DNA of 64,000 nt from Streptomyces sp. NBC_01431 (lineage in GTDB: Bacteria; Actinomycetota; Actinomycetes; Streptomycetales; Streptomycetaceae): assembly GCF_036231355.1 (NCBI RefSeq), contig NZ_CP109496.1, positions 806,001 to 870,000 on the forward strand, written 5' to 3'. The position numbers were made by a program, and so were the translations under genes. Of the stretch, positions 25,111 through 37,088 are shown in pieces. Within the stretch, counting starts at the first letter, position 1. Each line of letters opens with the position of its first letter. Under the pieces are notes generated by a model. The model ran no database searches. It was not told the DNA's origin and was given only the letters and a program-made list of their open reading frames with translations.

Positions 25111-25394
25111 CGCGGGGGTCCCAGGCAGGCGCGGCGAGGTCGTCGCCCTGTCAGGACGGGCTCGCCCCCTCCCCCTGCACGGCCTCCGACCCCGCGAGGT
25201 TGCGACCCCGCAGGCCCCAACTACCGCATGTCCTCGGGTAGTTCACGGCAGCTTCGGCGGTTCAGCTCTTGCAGCGGCTGACCCGGCCCAAGGCCACAGG
25301 TCCCCGGGCCGGAACCCGGACGACGGCCTCAATCGCGCCGCCTGACCTGGTGGTTGGGCGGCGCGACCGTGTGGCCAGGAGGCTCGGGCGGCGG

Positions 25395-27119
25395 TTAAGG
25401 AGCCATCTCGTACGTCCCGGCCAGCGCTTCGACGCGTTCCCAGACGCGCGCCGAGCGGGCCTCGTCGACGACCGGACGCCGTACCGCGCCCAGCGCCCAG
25501 TTCTGCTGCTCCGCGGTGGCGGAGTCCTTGCCGTGCAGTTCGACGGCGTGCGCGGAGAAGTCGCGGACGAGGACGGCGAAGAGCTCGTCGAGTACGTCCT
25601 GATCCAGGCCGGTCAGCCGCGCCTGCTCCAGGATCAGCTGGCCGTGCACGACCAGCGCGAACAGCTGGCCGACGGCGAGCAGGAGGTCGAGGTCGCGGCT
25701 CTGCTCCTCGTCGGGGGCGGCGGCCGCGACGAACTCGCACAGGGCGTCGGCCTGTTCACGGAAGCGGCCGACGTTGGGCACCTCGGCGTACGCGTCGTAG
25801 GCGGTGCGCCAGTCGTGGAAGCGGATCGCGCCCAGGCCCCGGGCCGGTCCCTGCCGGAAGAGGAAGTCGTCGTCGGCCGCGTCCAGGCGGGTCGGCACGG
25901 GCGCGTACTCGGCCGGGTTCAGCAGGTGGTTGCCCATGAACTTCAGGATCAGCGCCAGGTTGACGTGGACGGTGCCCTCCAGCTTTGGCAGGCCGCGGAT
26001 CTCGACGGCCGCCTGAGCGAAGTAGTTGTCCTTCTCGAAGCCCTTGGCCGCGATGACGTCCCACATCAGGTCGATGACCTTCTCGCCCTCCGTGGTCACC
26101 TTCATCTTCGTCATGGGGTTGAAGAGCAGGTAACGGCGGTCGTCGGGGCCCGCGGAGCGGAAGTAGTCCACGGCACGGTCGCTGAACAGCTTCATGCCGA
26201 CGAGGCGGACGTAGGCGTCGGTCAGCTCGCGGCGCACGTGCGGGAAGGCCGTGACGGGGCGGCCGTAGAGGATGCGCTGGTGGGCGTGGGTGACGGCCTC
26301 GTACATCGCGTGTTCGCAGATGCCGATCGAGGCGGTGCACAGGTTGAACTTGCCGACGTTGACGGTGTTGAGGGCGGCGTCGAAGGCGGCACGGCCGGTG
26401 TGCAGGACGTCCTCGGCACCGACCGGGTAGTTCTCCAGGCGGAATTCGCTGACGTACTTCGAGGAGTCGACGACGTTCTTCACCAGCTGGTACGCCTCGT
26501 GGCGGCTGTCGGCGGCGAAGAAGACGTAGCCGTCGGGGCCCTCGACGTCGGTGCGCCGGCCGAACACGGAGACGAGCCCGGCGGCGTTGCCGTTGCCGAT
26601 GTAGTACTTGGAGCCGGTGGCCCGGAAGCCGCCCTCGCCGTCGGGCTCAAGCAGCATGTCGGTGGAGTAGATGTCCGCGCCGTGGGTCTTCTCGGACAGG
26701 CCGAAGGCGAACACCTCGCCCTGGGAGAGGAGGTCGGCCGCGCGGGTGCGGGCCACCGCGTTGTCGCTCTGCCAGACAGGGCCGAGACCCAGGATGGTGA
26801 CCTGCCACGCGTACCAGTAGTCCAGGCCGTAGAAGCCGAAGATCTCGTTGAGGGCGGCGATCCGGGCGGTGTCCCAGCGCTTGTCGTCCTCTCCTTCCCC
26901 GGCCGCGGAGGCCGGGGTGAGGAACGTCGCGAACAGCCCTTCCTTGGCGGAGAACGCGAGAAAGTCCGCCAGCCACGCGCGCGAGCGGTAGTCCTCGATC
27001 AGCTTGCGCTTGCCGCGCTGCTCGAACCAGTCGACGGTGGCGCGCAGCAGCCTGCGGGTCTCGGGGTCGAAGTGCGTCGGGTCGTAGGTGCGCGGGTTGA
27101 ACAGCAGCTGGTCGGCCAT
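25395..27119 (-). CDS. Acyl-CoA dehydrogenase family protein
   Basis: 574 residues from ATG 27117-27119 (GGAAAGG about 9 nt upstream; an ATG two codons earlier is also possible). It is long for a standard acyl-CoA dehydrogenase (about 380) and closer in size to acyl-CoA oxidase-like members. Family landmarks: GEVFAFGLSEKTHGADIYS (substrate and flavin region), ATGSKYYIGNGNAAGLVSV (flavin-binding strand), and a helical C-terminal half with HVRRELTDAYVRLVGMKLFSDRA. It probably oxidises an acyl-CoA using FAD. The PadR regulator gene lies 79 bp upstream on the same strand and may control it. Confidence 0.85.
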   Translation of the reverse strand: MADQLLFNPRTYDPTHFDPETRRLLRATVDWFEQRGKRKLIEDYRSRAWLADFLAFSAKEGLFATFLTPASAAGEGEDDKRWDTARIAALNEIFGFYGLDYWYAWQVTILGLGPVWQSDNAVARTRAADLLSQGEVFAFGLSEKTHGADIYSTDMLLEPDGEGGFRATGSKYYIGNGNAAGLVSVFGRRTDVEGPDGYVFFAADSRHEAYQLVKNVVDSSKYVSEFRLENYPVGAEDVLHTGRAAFDAALNTVNVGKFNLCTASIGICEHAMYEAVTHAHQRILYGRPVTAFPHVRRELTDAYVRLVGMKLFSDRAVDYFRSAGPDDRRYLLFNPMTKMKVTTEGEKVIDLMWDVIAAKGFEKDNYFAQAAVEIRGLPKLEGTVHVNLALILKFMGNHLLNPAEYAPVPTRLDAADDDFLFRQGPARGLGAIRFHDWRTAYDAYAEVPNVGRFREQADALCEFVAAAAPDEEQSRDLDLLLAVGQLFALVVHGQLILEQARLTGLDQDVLDELFAVLVRDFSAHAVELHGKDSATAEQQNWALGAVRRPVVDEARSARVWERVEALAGTYEMAP

Positions 27120-27198
27120 GGCCATTCGCCTTTCCGGCTCGGGGAGTTGGGGAGGGGAGGGAGAACTGGGATGCCCGAAGGCGGCGCGCCGCACCGGT

Positions 27199-27753
27199 TC
27201 AGCGCTCGGCACCGAGCCGGTGGAGGGTGGCGATCACGTCGTCGAGCCAGGCGAGCGTCATCCGCTCGTACGCGATGCCGCCGCGCAGCACGACGTGCTG
27301 GAGCTCCCGGCCGGTGTCGGATGCGGGGGCTTCGGGGCCGGTGAAGTCGCGCCGCTCGCCGGCGAGATAGTGCGCGAGCCGGTCGACGTGCGCCTGACGG
27401 TGTCGCTCCACCTCGCGCAGCAGCGCGGCCGGGTCGTCGAAGGCCGCGCCGCGGATCTTCACGGCGAGTTCGTGCCGGACGCTCTCCGGCTCGATCGGCT
27501 CGTGCAGCCATCCGGAGAGTGCGGCCCGGCCGGGAGCGGCGACGGAGTACTCCTTCTTGTCCGGCCGGTTGTGTTGCGCCACCTCACGGGCGTGGATCCA
27601 GCCGTCGTTCTCCATGCGCTTGAGGATGCGGTAGATCTGCTGGTGGGTGGCGGCCCAGAAGTAGCCGATGGAGCGGTCGAAGCGCCGGGCCAGCTCATAG
27701 CCGGACCCCGGCTTCTCCAACAGCGAGACGAGGATCGCGTGCTCAAGCGCCAT
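27199..27753 (-). CDS. PadR-family transcriptional regulator
   Basis: 184 residues. The N-terminal winged helix is typical of PadR (ILVSLLEKPGSGYELARRF, then HQQIYRILKRMENDGWI). A C-terminal helical dimerisation domain of the Vir-act-alpha-C type (about 95-180) follows. It is encoded just upstream of, and in the same direction as, the acyl-CoA dehydrogenase. A perfect 20-bp palindrome lies 12 bp before its start codon, so autorepression is very likely. Effector unknown. Confidence 0.9.
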   Translation of the reverse strand: MALEHAILVSLLEKPGSGYELARRFDRSIGYFWAATHQQIYRILKRMENDGWIHAREVAQHNRPDKKEYSVAAPGRAALSGWLHEPIEPESVRHELAVKIRGAAFDDPAALLREVERHRQAHVDRLAHYLAGERRDFTGPEAPASDTGRELQHVVLRGGIAYERMTLAWLDDVIATLHRLGAER

Positions 27754-27765
27754 GCCCGAATCCTT

Positions 27766-27785
27766 CTATGCAACTCGTTGCATAG
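27766..27785. promoter_or_regulatory. Probable PadR operator
   Basis: CTATGCAA-CTCG-TTGCATAG is a perfect palindrome with 8-bp arms, immediately upstream of the padR-type gene. Its TATGCAA arms are AT-rich relative to the surroundings. It is well placed to block transcription of the regulator and the acyl-CoA dehydrogenase. Confidence 0.75.
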
Positions 27786-27947
27786 ACAAGCGGCACCGCC
27801 CAGGTGAGACACGGCTCACCCCCGGCCCTGGGCAGCCCGGATGCCGACGGTCCCCGGACGTGCCGGTGGGCCGGGCGGGTGCGGCCTGGGTCCTCCCAGA
27901 GCGTCACCCGGTCCCGGCCCACGGGGCCCACGGCCGGACGCCGGGCG

Positions 27948-28943
27948 TTACGCCCTGCGGAGCCGGCCGATGATGCCGTCGAGGTCACGAATGAACAGGT
28001 CGGGGCGCACGAAGTGGCCGCCGGGGACCTCGTACCACTCGTGCGGGATGCCGGCGCGGTCGAGGAAGCCGCGCCACTCCCGCTGGGTGTCGAGCACCCC
28101 GGTCTCGTTGAACGTGTCCCAGAACGTCGGCTGGGGGCTGGTGCCCGCGACCATGAAGATCCGCTTGTTGCGGTAGCTCTCGACCCGCTCGACCGGGTTG
28201 TCCATGCTGACCCGGTTCTGGTCCCACGGCACGCCGTAGACCGTACCGCCGCCCAGTTCGATGGCCGCGGACGAGGCGTTGGCCCAGTGCACGACGCCGC
28301 CCGCGACGCCGCCCGCGACACCGCGCAGACTGGCCGGGCCGGAGTGGGAGCTCACCGAGGCGAAGTGGCCGTAGTACTTGGCCGCGTACTTCAGCGCGCC
28401 GAAGCCGCCCATCGAGAACCCGGAGACGGCACGGCCGTCGTACTCGGCGAACGTCCTGAAGTTCGCGTCGATCCACGGGATCAACTGGTTGATGTGGAAG
28501 TTCTCCCAGTTGCGCGGGCCGACGGTGGAGCTCACCGGGTTGGAGTACCAGCCCGCGTGGCCGCCGTCGGGCATCACCACGATGACCGGCTTGCCCGCTG
28601 TCCAGTCGCGGATGCCCAGGCGGTCGAAGGTGATGAAGTCCTGGCCGTCACCGCCGCCGTGCAGCACATAGAGCACGGGGTAGGTGCGTCCGCTGGAGTG
28701 GTAGTCGTCGGGCAGCAGTACGTTGACGGCGGGCTGCCAGCCGATCTCGGCGGTCTGGAAGCGGTAGTACCACATGCGGGGGTCGGTCTCGCCGCGCTCC
28801 ACGATGCGCAGCCCGAAGCCGTCGTCGGCCGCGTTGGCCGCCGACGCCGTCGAGAGGACGGTCCCGGCGCCGAGTGCCAGCGCCGCGGAGGCTCCGCCGA
28901 CGGCCTTGAGGACATTCCTGCGGGTGGGGCGGTGCTCGCTCAA
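27948..28943 (-). CDS. Tat-exported esterase (antigen 85 / esterase D-like)
   Basis: 331 residues from TTG 28941-28943, chosen for AGGAGG 5 nt upstream. The N-terminus has a twin-arginine signal (PTRRNVLKAVGG, hydrophobic stretch, cleavage around AANAA), so it should be exported folded. The alpha/beta hydrolase core has LHGGGDGQDF (oxyanion), VVMPDGG, nucleophile elbow GFSMGG (Ser177) and the His in GGHFVRPD. This is the tributyrin esterase / mycolyltransferase-like family seen across Streptomyces. It likely cleaves acyl esters outside the cell. No operon partner: the next gene upstream is 270 bp away. Confidence 0.85.
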   Translation of the reverse strand: MSEHRPTRRNVLKAVGGASAALALGAGTVLSTASAANAADDGFGLRIVERGETDPRMWYYRFQTAEIGWQPAVNVLLPDDYHSSGRTYPVLYVLHGGGDGQDFITFDRLGIRDWTAGKPVIVVMPDGGHAGWYSNPVSSTVGPRNWENFHINQLIPWIDANFRTFAEYDGRAVSGFSMGGFGALKYAAKYYGHFASVSSHSGPASLRGVAGGVAGGVVHWANASSAAIELGGGTVYGVPWDQNRVSMDNPVERVESYRNKRIFMVAGTSPQPTFWDTFNETGVLDTQREWRGFLDRAGIPHEWYEVPGGHFVRPDLFIRDLDGIIGRLRRA

Positions 28944-29212
28944 CAGAACCTCCTGGTCGGTGAACTTCGGGTACGTGCGGCCGAGTGGCGGCGGGGAAGA
29001 GCCGGCAGCATCCGCACGGTAGCCCTCGCAACACGGGGCCGGACATCCGGAACGATCCGGGGTGACACGCGGGAGGATCCGCGATGGACTCTGCTCGTGC
29101 CGATGCCCTGTGCCCTTCGGCCCTCCGCCTTGTCGGTCGGGGTGGTTGACCGTGGCGGCGAAGGGGCTCGGGGCTCGGAGGTACCCATGGCGGCCGGGGC
29201 TCCGGGGGTCCC

Positions 29213-30637
29213 TCACCGAACGGGGGTGGGAGAGGGGCACTCGGGGACCGGTGGCCGGTCCTTCGTGCGCACGGCGGGCAGCCAGGCGGTGGGCCGATCC
29301 GGAGTCCCGGGCAGGCGGACGCGGTACCAGTCGGCGGAGTGTGTGCCCGCCTCGTCGATGATGGGCATGCCTCGCGTCCGGCAGTCGGCGGTGACTTCGT
29401 CGCCCTGCCACACCCGGGTCGGTACGACGTTGTCGATCGTGTAGGGCCGCAGCGGGTCGATCGCCAGGCCGAGACTGCACTGCGGGTCCCGGTCCGTATG
29501 GCCCCGGCAGTTCGGGTCCGCGTTGAACACCCGGATCCGGCCGGCGGCTTGGTCGGTCGTGGCGCCGGGTCCGGTGGATGTGGCGTCGTACCCGACGTGG
29601 GGCCAGACCGTCGCGCCGACCGCGCACATCGCGAGGGTGACGAGCGCGGCGCGTCGACGTCGGCGGCGGGGTGTCGTGTGCCGTCCGGGCGGCACGGTGG
29701 CGTCTACCTCGGTGGCCTGCCGGGCGCTGATGCGCGCCAGCAGGCTCTCGGCGGTGTGCTGGGCGCGTACGCGGTGGGTCGGGGCCAGGCAGTCGGCGGC
29801 CAGCGCGCGCCAGAACGGCGGCACCGCGCCGTCCAGGCGCAGCGTTGCCCGCCCGTCGGCGTACTCCTGTGCCGCGGCGCCGCGTGCCATGGGAGTGGCG
29901 CCGGGGAACGGCGAGGCGCCGCGGGCGAACAGCTCGTGGACCGTGATCCCCAGGGCCCAGATGTCGGCGCTCGGGCGGACCTCGACGCCGTGCTCGCCGA
30001 GCGGCGCCTTCCAGCGTTCGGGCGGGAGGTAGTCGAAGGTGCCCATCGGAGGCGCGTATCCGTGGGTGCCGTGGGTGCCGGTCAGCTGGGTGACGAGCCC
30101 GAAGTCCGAGAGCTTCACCGAACCGTCCGCCATGAGCAGGATGTTGTCCGGTTTGAGATCGCCGTGCACCCATCCGCCGCGGTGCAGATGCGCCAGGCCC
30201 TCACAGATCTCGGCGACGAGCCGGGCGCCCTCGGCCTCGGTCACGCCGGAATCGAGGAGATCCCGAAGACTGCGTTCGGCCCGCTCCATGACCAGCACGA
30301 TCGCGCCGTCCAGCAACGGATCGTCGGGTTCGGCGAGTACCACGGTGTCCAGCAGGCGGATCAGCCTCGGATGGTTGGACCGCCGGCCGAACTCGACTTC
30401 GCGCCGGGCGGTTTCGGCGACCTTGCGGGCCTGGCGCGGCGCGAGGCCGGCGGTCGGCAGGACCTTGAGCGCGACGGCCGCCTCCTGTGCGGCGTCACCC
30501 TCAACTGGCTTGCCCGCATGGACAGTTGCCCAGCCCCCGGCCCCGATCGGCTCCGTGACCTCCCAGCCGCCCACGCGGTAGCCGCGTGGAAGGAGTTCCG
30601 TACGGTCACCTCCCGGTGTGTTCGCCGCGCCGTGCAC
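29213..30637 (-). CDS. Membrane Ser/Thr protein kinase with extracytoplasmic tail
   Basis: 474 residues. Kinase domain about 25-305: glycine loop GAGGWATV (32-39), Lys58, HGDLKPDN (158-165; the Arg of HRD is Gly, so an RD-less kinase), DFG (178-180), PPE (205-207). An Arg-rich stop-transfer sequence and one transmembrane helix (about 330-346) follow, then a roughly 125-residue outer region with paired Cys (NADPNCRGHTDRDPQC). The FHA-like gene lies 48 bp upstream on the same strand, and the two probably form a phospho-Thr signalling pair. No PASTA repeats are present, so this is not a PknB-type cell-wall kinase. Confidence 0.9.
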   Translation of the reverse strand: MHGAANTPGGDRTELLPRGYRVGGWEVTEPIGAGGWATVHAGKPVEGDAAQEAAVALKVLPTAGLAPRQARKVAETARREVEFGRRSNHPRLIRLLDTVVLAEPDDPLLDGAIVLVMERAERSLRDLLDSGVTEAEGARLVAEICEGLAHLHRGGWVHGDLKPDNILLMADGSVKLSDFGLVTQLTGTHGTHGYAPPMGTFDYLPPERWKAPLGEHGVEVRPSADIWALGITVHELFARGASPFPGATPMARGAAAQEYADGRATLRLDGAVPPFWRALAADCLAPTHRVRAQHTAESLLARISARQATEVDATVPPGRHTTPRRRRRRAALVTLAMCAVGATVWPHVGYDATSTGPGATTDQAAGRIRVFNADPNCRGHTDRDPQCSLGLAIDPLRPYTIDNVVPTRVWQGDEVTADCRTRGMPIIDEAGTHSADWYRVRLPGTPDRPTAWLPAVRTKDRPPVPECPSPTPVR

Positions 30638-30685
30638 CGTATCCCCTCCCGGTCCGCCCTCCGTCGCGGTCTGCGGGTCGCCGTC

Positions 30686-31492
30686 TCACCGCGCCGGCCC
30701 CCGCTCCCGCGCGCCCGCCGCGGCCCTCGGCGGCAGCAGCGCGAGGTGTTCCTCCCGTACCAGACCGAACCGCAGCACGAGCCCGACGATCGCCTCCCGT
30801 TTGCCGTTGCGGCGGGCTTCCCTGCGGGGCCCGGACTCGGCCGGTGCGCTGATCCGCATCTTCTCGTCGGCGAGGTAGTCGATGTGCGAACTGACCGCCC
30901 GAGCCGTGAGCCGGGCGCACGCGGCGTGCCCCTTGAGACGTTCCACGATCTGGGGTGTGGTCGGCACCGCGACGGGCGACTCGTCGCGCAGCCGCGGTTC
31001 GCAGAGCGCCACGAGGATGAGGAAGTAGAGGGCCGTCTCGTCCAGGGAGTACGCCGTGAGCGTGCGACTCCCCCACTGCCCGCCCATGCCTTCGGGGTCG
31101 AGGTACACGTGGTCGGGCGCGAACACCTGGAAGGCGACCGAGGTGTTGCGCCGGGCGGGCAGCACGACCCGGGAGAACTCGAAGGGGATGGGTGCGCCGG
31201 CCCGTCGCGGCGGCACGCGCAGGTACTCCCCCGCCCCTTCCGGGTTCTCCACCAGATAGCTCTGCGTCGTACTGAGGTTGCTGAGCTGCCAGTGGTCGTC
31301 GGTCACCCGGATCTCGCCCGCGAGCCGGGAGATGGCCTCGTCCTCGAGGCGGAGTTCGACCGGGGTGGTCGCGGAGCCGCGCCCGAAGCGTGCCACCTCC
31401 CCCGGGCCCAGCCGCAGTGTCACCGCGTCACCGCACGGCTCACCCGCCACATCGCCGCTTGCCCGCGGCAGGTAGATCACTACCCCGCTCAC
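30686..31492 (-). CDS. FHA-like protein paired with Ser/Thr kinase
   Basis: 268 residues from GTG 31490-31492 with a GAGGAGGGGG site. The N-terminal part (about 25-90) reads as an FHA domain: VARFGRGS, ISRLAGEIRV and WQLSNLSTTQSYLVEN correspond to the GR, S..H and N positions that bind phosphothreonine; here His is replaced by Ala. The remainder is a winged-helix-like C-terminal region (TPQIVERLKGHAACARLTARAVSSHIDYLADE) seen in Streptomyces FHA regulators. With the kinase directly downstream it is probably its phosphorylation target or adaptor. Confidence 0.8.
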   Translation of the reverse strand: MSGVVIYLPRASGDVAGEPCGDAVTLRLGPGEVARFGRGSATTPVELRLEDEAISRLAGEIRVTDDHWQLSNLSTTQSYLVENPEGAGEYLRVPPRRAGAPIPFEFSRVVLPARRNTSVAFQVFAPDHVYLDPEGMGGQWGSRTLTAYSLDETALYFLILVALCEPRLRDESPVAVPTTPQIVERLKGHAACARLTARAVSSHIDYLADEKMRISAPAESGPRREARRNGKREAIVGLVLRFGLVREEHLALLPPRAAAGARERGPAR

Positions 31493-31829
31493 TGCCCCCT
31501 CCTCGCCACGCCTCACCAAATCGTCACGCACATCGCACGTTACACATCCTGGCGATTGGTCAACTCATGGCGCCTGGCCGGTTTCACACCATGCGAGGGG
31601 GACGATCCACCCATCCAGCGCGCTCGCCCTGGTGGGCGCGTGTTCGCACCCGGCCGACTCGGCTTGGCTGAACAACAGTGCCGGCCCTGTCGAGAATCGG
31701 CCTCGCGTCGTGCGCGAGCCGGGGCCGCCGCCCGTTGCACCTGCCTTCGTACGCCACCCTCAGGTTGGCCGGCTCACGTGGCTCGGAGAAGGCGGGCACC
31801 CACGGCCTGTTCCGCGAGGCGCGCCCCGG
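31493..31829. other. No gene seen
   Basis: Intergenic region between meaB and the FHA gene. It should hold the FHA-kinase promoter; no confident element recognised. Confidence 0.4.
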
Positions 31830-32813
31830 TCAGCCCGCGCCGCCGAACGCGTCGAGGATACGTTCGGCGGCGCGGGTGGCCGTCAACTCGCCCTCGCGGA
31901 CCTGCCGTTCGAGGGAGGGTGCGAGGGACCGTACCGCGGGATCCGCGTGCAGACGGCCGAGCAGCTCGTCACGGACCATCGTCCAAGTCCAGTCGACCTG
32001 CTGCTCGCGGCGCTTGGCGGCGAGCCGGCCGGTCGAGTCGAGCAGGGTGCGGTGCTGTTCGAGGCGTTCCCATACGGCGTCGAGGCCGGTCGACTCCCGG
32101 GCGCTGCAACTCAGGACGGGCGGGGTCCAGGCCGAGTCCGCGGGGTGCATCAGCCGCAGGGCGCCCGCCAGTTCGCGGCCCGCGGCCTTGGCGTCGCGCT
32201 CGTGCGGGCCGTCCGCCTTGTTCACCGCGATCACATCGGCCAGCTCCAGGACGCCCTTCTTGATGCCCTGCAACTGGTCCCCGGTGCGCGCGAGGGTGAG
32301 CAGCAGGAAGGAGTCGACCATGTTCGCGACCGCCGTCTCCGACTGGCCCACACCCACCGTCTCCACCAGGACCACGTCGTAGCCCGCCGCCTCCATCACC
32401 ACGATCGACTCCCGGGTCGCCTTGGCCACCCCGCCAAGCGTGCCGGCCGTGGGCGAGGGCCGCACGAAGGCGGCCGGGTCCACGGCCAGGCGCTCCATGC
32501 GCGTCTTGTCGCCCAGGATGGATCCGCCGGTGCGGCTCGATGACGGGTCGACGGCCAGCACCGCGACCCGGTGCCCGAGCGACGTGAGCATCGTGCCCAG
32601 CGCGTCGATGAAAGTCGACTTGCCGACGCCGGGAACGCCGCTGATGCCGACGCGCCGGGCCTTCCCGCTGTGCGGCAGCAGCTCGGTGAGAAGGGACTGC
32701 GCCAGGGCGCGGTGATCGGGCCGGGTGGACTCCACGAGGGTGACGGCCCGCGCGATGTACGCCCGCTTCCCGTCGAGTACGCCCTTCGCATAGGTGTCGA
32801 CGTCGATCGCCAT
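31830..32813 (-). CDS. meaB: Methylmalonyl-CoA mutase-associated GTPase MeaB
   Basis: 327 residues. G-protein chaperone that protects and reloads the cobalamin cofactor of methylmalonyl-CoA mutase. Visible motifs: Walker A GVPGVGKST (59-67), the DPSS segment VLAVDPSSSRTGGSILGDKTRM, Walker B-like VLVETVGVGQSE and the base-specificity motif NKAD. It begins 5 bp after the mutB stop, the third gene of a mutA-mutB-meaB operon, as is usual. The length matches the family. Confidence 0.96.
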   Translation of the reverse strand: MAIDVDTYAKGVLDGKRAYIARAVTLVESTRPDHRALAQSLLTELLPHSGKARRVGISGVPGVGKSTFIDALGTMLTSLGHRVAVLAVDPSSSRTGGSILGDKTRMERLAVDPAAFVRPSPTAGTLGGVAKATRESIVVMEAAGYDVVLVETVGVGQSETAVANMVDSFLLLTLARTGDQLQGIKKGVLELADVIAVNKADGPHERDAKAAGRELAGALRLMHPADSAWTPPVLSCSARESTGLDAVWERLEQHRTLLDSTGRLAAKRREQQVDWTWTMVRDELLGRLHADPAVRSLAPSLERQVREGELTATRAAERILDAFGGAG

Positions 32814-32818
32814 GGGGC

Positions 32819-34992
<2,174 letters not shown>

Positions 34993-34993
<1 letters not shown>

Positions 34994-36807
34994 CAGGACA
35001 CTCCCATGCGGTCGAGGGTGGCGGAGAGCAGGGCGACGGCGTCGCAGCCCGCGAACACATGGGCGTCGACACCGGTGTACGGCGTGGGCCGCCCGGCGAG
35101 GAAGATGTGCGCGGCACCGGCCGACGCGAGGGTGCCGGCCGCAGCTTCGGCCTGCTCCTCGTACAGCGCGTCGCTGGAGCAGAGGCAGGCCTCGGCGGCG
35201 CCGGAGGCCCGGAAGGCTTCGGCGGTGGCGTTCCCGGTGACCGGTTCGATGCCGCCCGCCTGGAACAGGTTGGAGGCGAACGTCGCCCGCGCGGTATGGG
35301 CGGCGGCCGGTCCCAGGGTGGCCAGGAAGATCCGCGGCCGAGCGCCGGTGGCGGCGAGGTGGGCGTCGGAGCGGGCGCGCAGTGCCTCGAACTCCTCGTC
35401 GCGTCGCACCCGGGGCAGTCCGCCGGACGGCGGCCGGGGCGCGGGCACACGTTCCACCGGGGGCTCGGCGAGGTTGGGGAACTCGCTGACGCCGGTGATG
35501 GGTTCGCGCCGCTTGGCGATCTTCGCCGAGCGCACGGCCCAGGTGTTCGCCAGGTCCTCACCGATGAGGTCCGAGCGCAGGGCCGCCGCCTGGCCGCCCG
35601 CGCGCTCGACCTTCTGGAAGAACTCCCAGCCCGCGCGGGCGAGTTCATCGGTGAGCCGTTCGACGTACCAGGAGCCGCCGGCCGGGTCGATCACCCGGGC
35701 CAGGTGTGACTCCTCGACCAGGATCGAGGAGGTGTTGCGGGCGATGCGCCGGGCGAACGCGTCGGGCAGGCCGAGGGCGTGGTCGAAGGGCAGCACGGTG
35801 ACGGCGTCGGCGCCGCCGACTCCGGCGGCCAGGGTGGCGACCGTCGTGCGCAGCATGTTCACCCACGGGTCGCGGCGCGACATCATCACCGGCGAGGTGA
35901 CGGCGTGCTGGAGCTGCGCAGCGGGCGCGCCGCAGACCTCGGTGACCCGCGCCCACAGCCGGCGGGCGGCCCGCAGTTTGGCGATGGTCAGGAACTGATC
36001 GGCGGTGGCGGCATACCGGAACTCCAGCTGGTCGGCGGCCTGTTCGGCCGAGAGTCCCGCCTCGGTCAGCTCCCGCAGGTAGGCGACGCCGGTCGCGAGG
36101 GAGCAGCCGAGCTCCTGCGCGGCGGAGCCGCCGGCCTCGTGGTACGGCAGGGCGTCCACGGTCAGCGCCCTCAGCCCGGGGTACTGGTCGGCGCACAGCC
36201 GCGCGAGCCCGGCCACCGACGCGAAGTCGAACGCCTCCCCCGTACGAGCCTGGTGCCCCAGCGGGTCGGCCCCGAGGTTGCCGCGCGCCGCCTCCTTGGC
36301 GACCCCGCGCTCCTCATACAGGTGGAGCAACTCCCTTGCCGCGGGCTCGACTTCACGCCCCGCTTCCAGGACGACGGCAGCGAGGTCGAGATAGACACCG
36401 TCCAGGACCCGGGGCAGCCACTCCACCGGGAACCCGCCGTCACCGGCGACGAGCCACAGCGAAGTGACCCCGTTCTCCAGGTCACCGAGCACCGCGCCGT
36501 CCGAGACGGCCGCATGCCGCTGCCTCACGTCCCAGCCGCCAGTGGTGTTCCCCTCAGCTCGGCCTCCTCGTACGAAAGGCGCGAAGCCGGGGAAACCGGG
36601 ATCGGGCGCGGAGTCGCGCGCCGTGTACAGGGGACGCGTACCGAGCCCGTCCTCCAGCGTGGTGGACAGGGAGTCTTCGGCTGCCGCACCCGAGACATCC
36701 TTACCCGACTTGCGCAGTACGCCTTCGACAAGGCGCTGCCACTGCTCATGGGTCGCATCAGGAAACTCGGCTGCCAGCGAAAGCCCGTCGTCAGGCAGGA
36801 CCGTCAT
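34993..36807 (-). CDS. mutA: Methylmalonyl-CoA mutase small (beta) subunit
   Basis: 604 residues. Same fold as the large subunit but with a degenerate cobalamin domain: the DxHxxG His is absent, as normal for the non-catalytic subunit that forms the heterodimer. Visible family features include [31 protein letters not shown] and [11 protein letters not shown]. There is no purine-rich ribosome site before ATG 36807. A TAGCAT box lies 6 nt before the ATG, which would put the transcription start at or next to the start codon, i.e. leaderless mRNA. First gene of the mut operon. Confidence 0.95.
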
Positions 36808-37088
36808 GCTCGCATGCTAGGCCAGCCGCACAAAGGAGCAGCAGTGGTCAGGGCTGTGACCTTGCACTCTTCCGATCGCCCTTGATCCTTCGAGTGCTTC
36901 CGTACTAGGCCATGGACGGGTGTAGGGGAGGTGGCCCTGTCGGAGGGGACGCCATCCTTGTCGACGGAATCCCCGCCTGCGCGGTTCCCCGCGCGCGCCC
37001 GGCGCGGCGGGGACATGTCGGCGGCGAAGCCCGTCCCGGCATGTGTGCCCCCAACCCCTCCCCTCCCCCTGTTCGCTTTCGGGAGTGG

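Noticed and set aside
25269..27344. Long plus-strand frame opposite the acyl-CoA dehydrogenase
   Set aside because: Shadow of the minus-strand gene caused by high GC; its composition is dominated by Val, Gly, Asp and Gln with no family motif.
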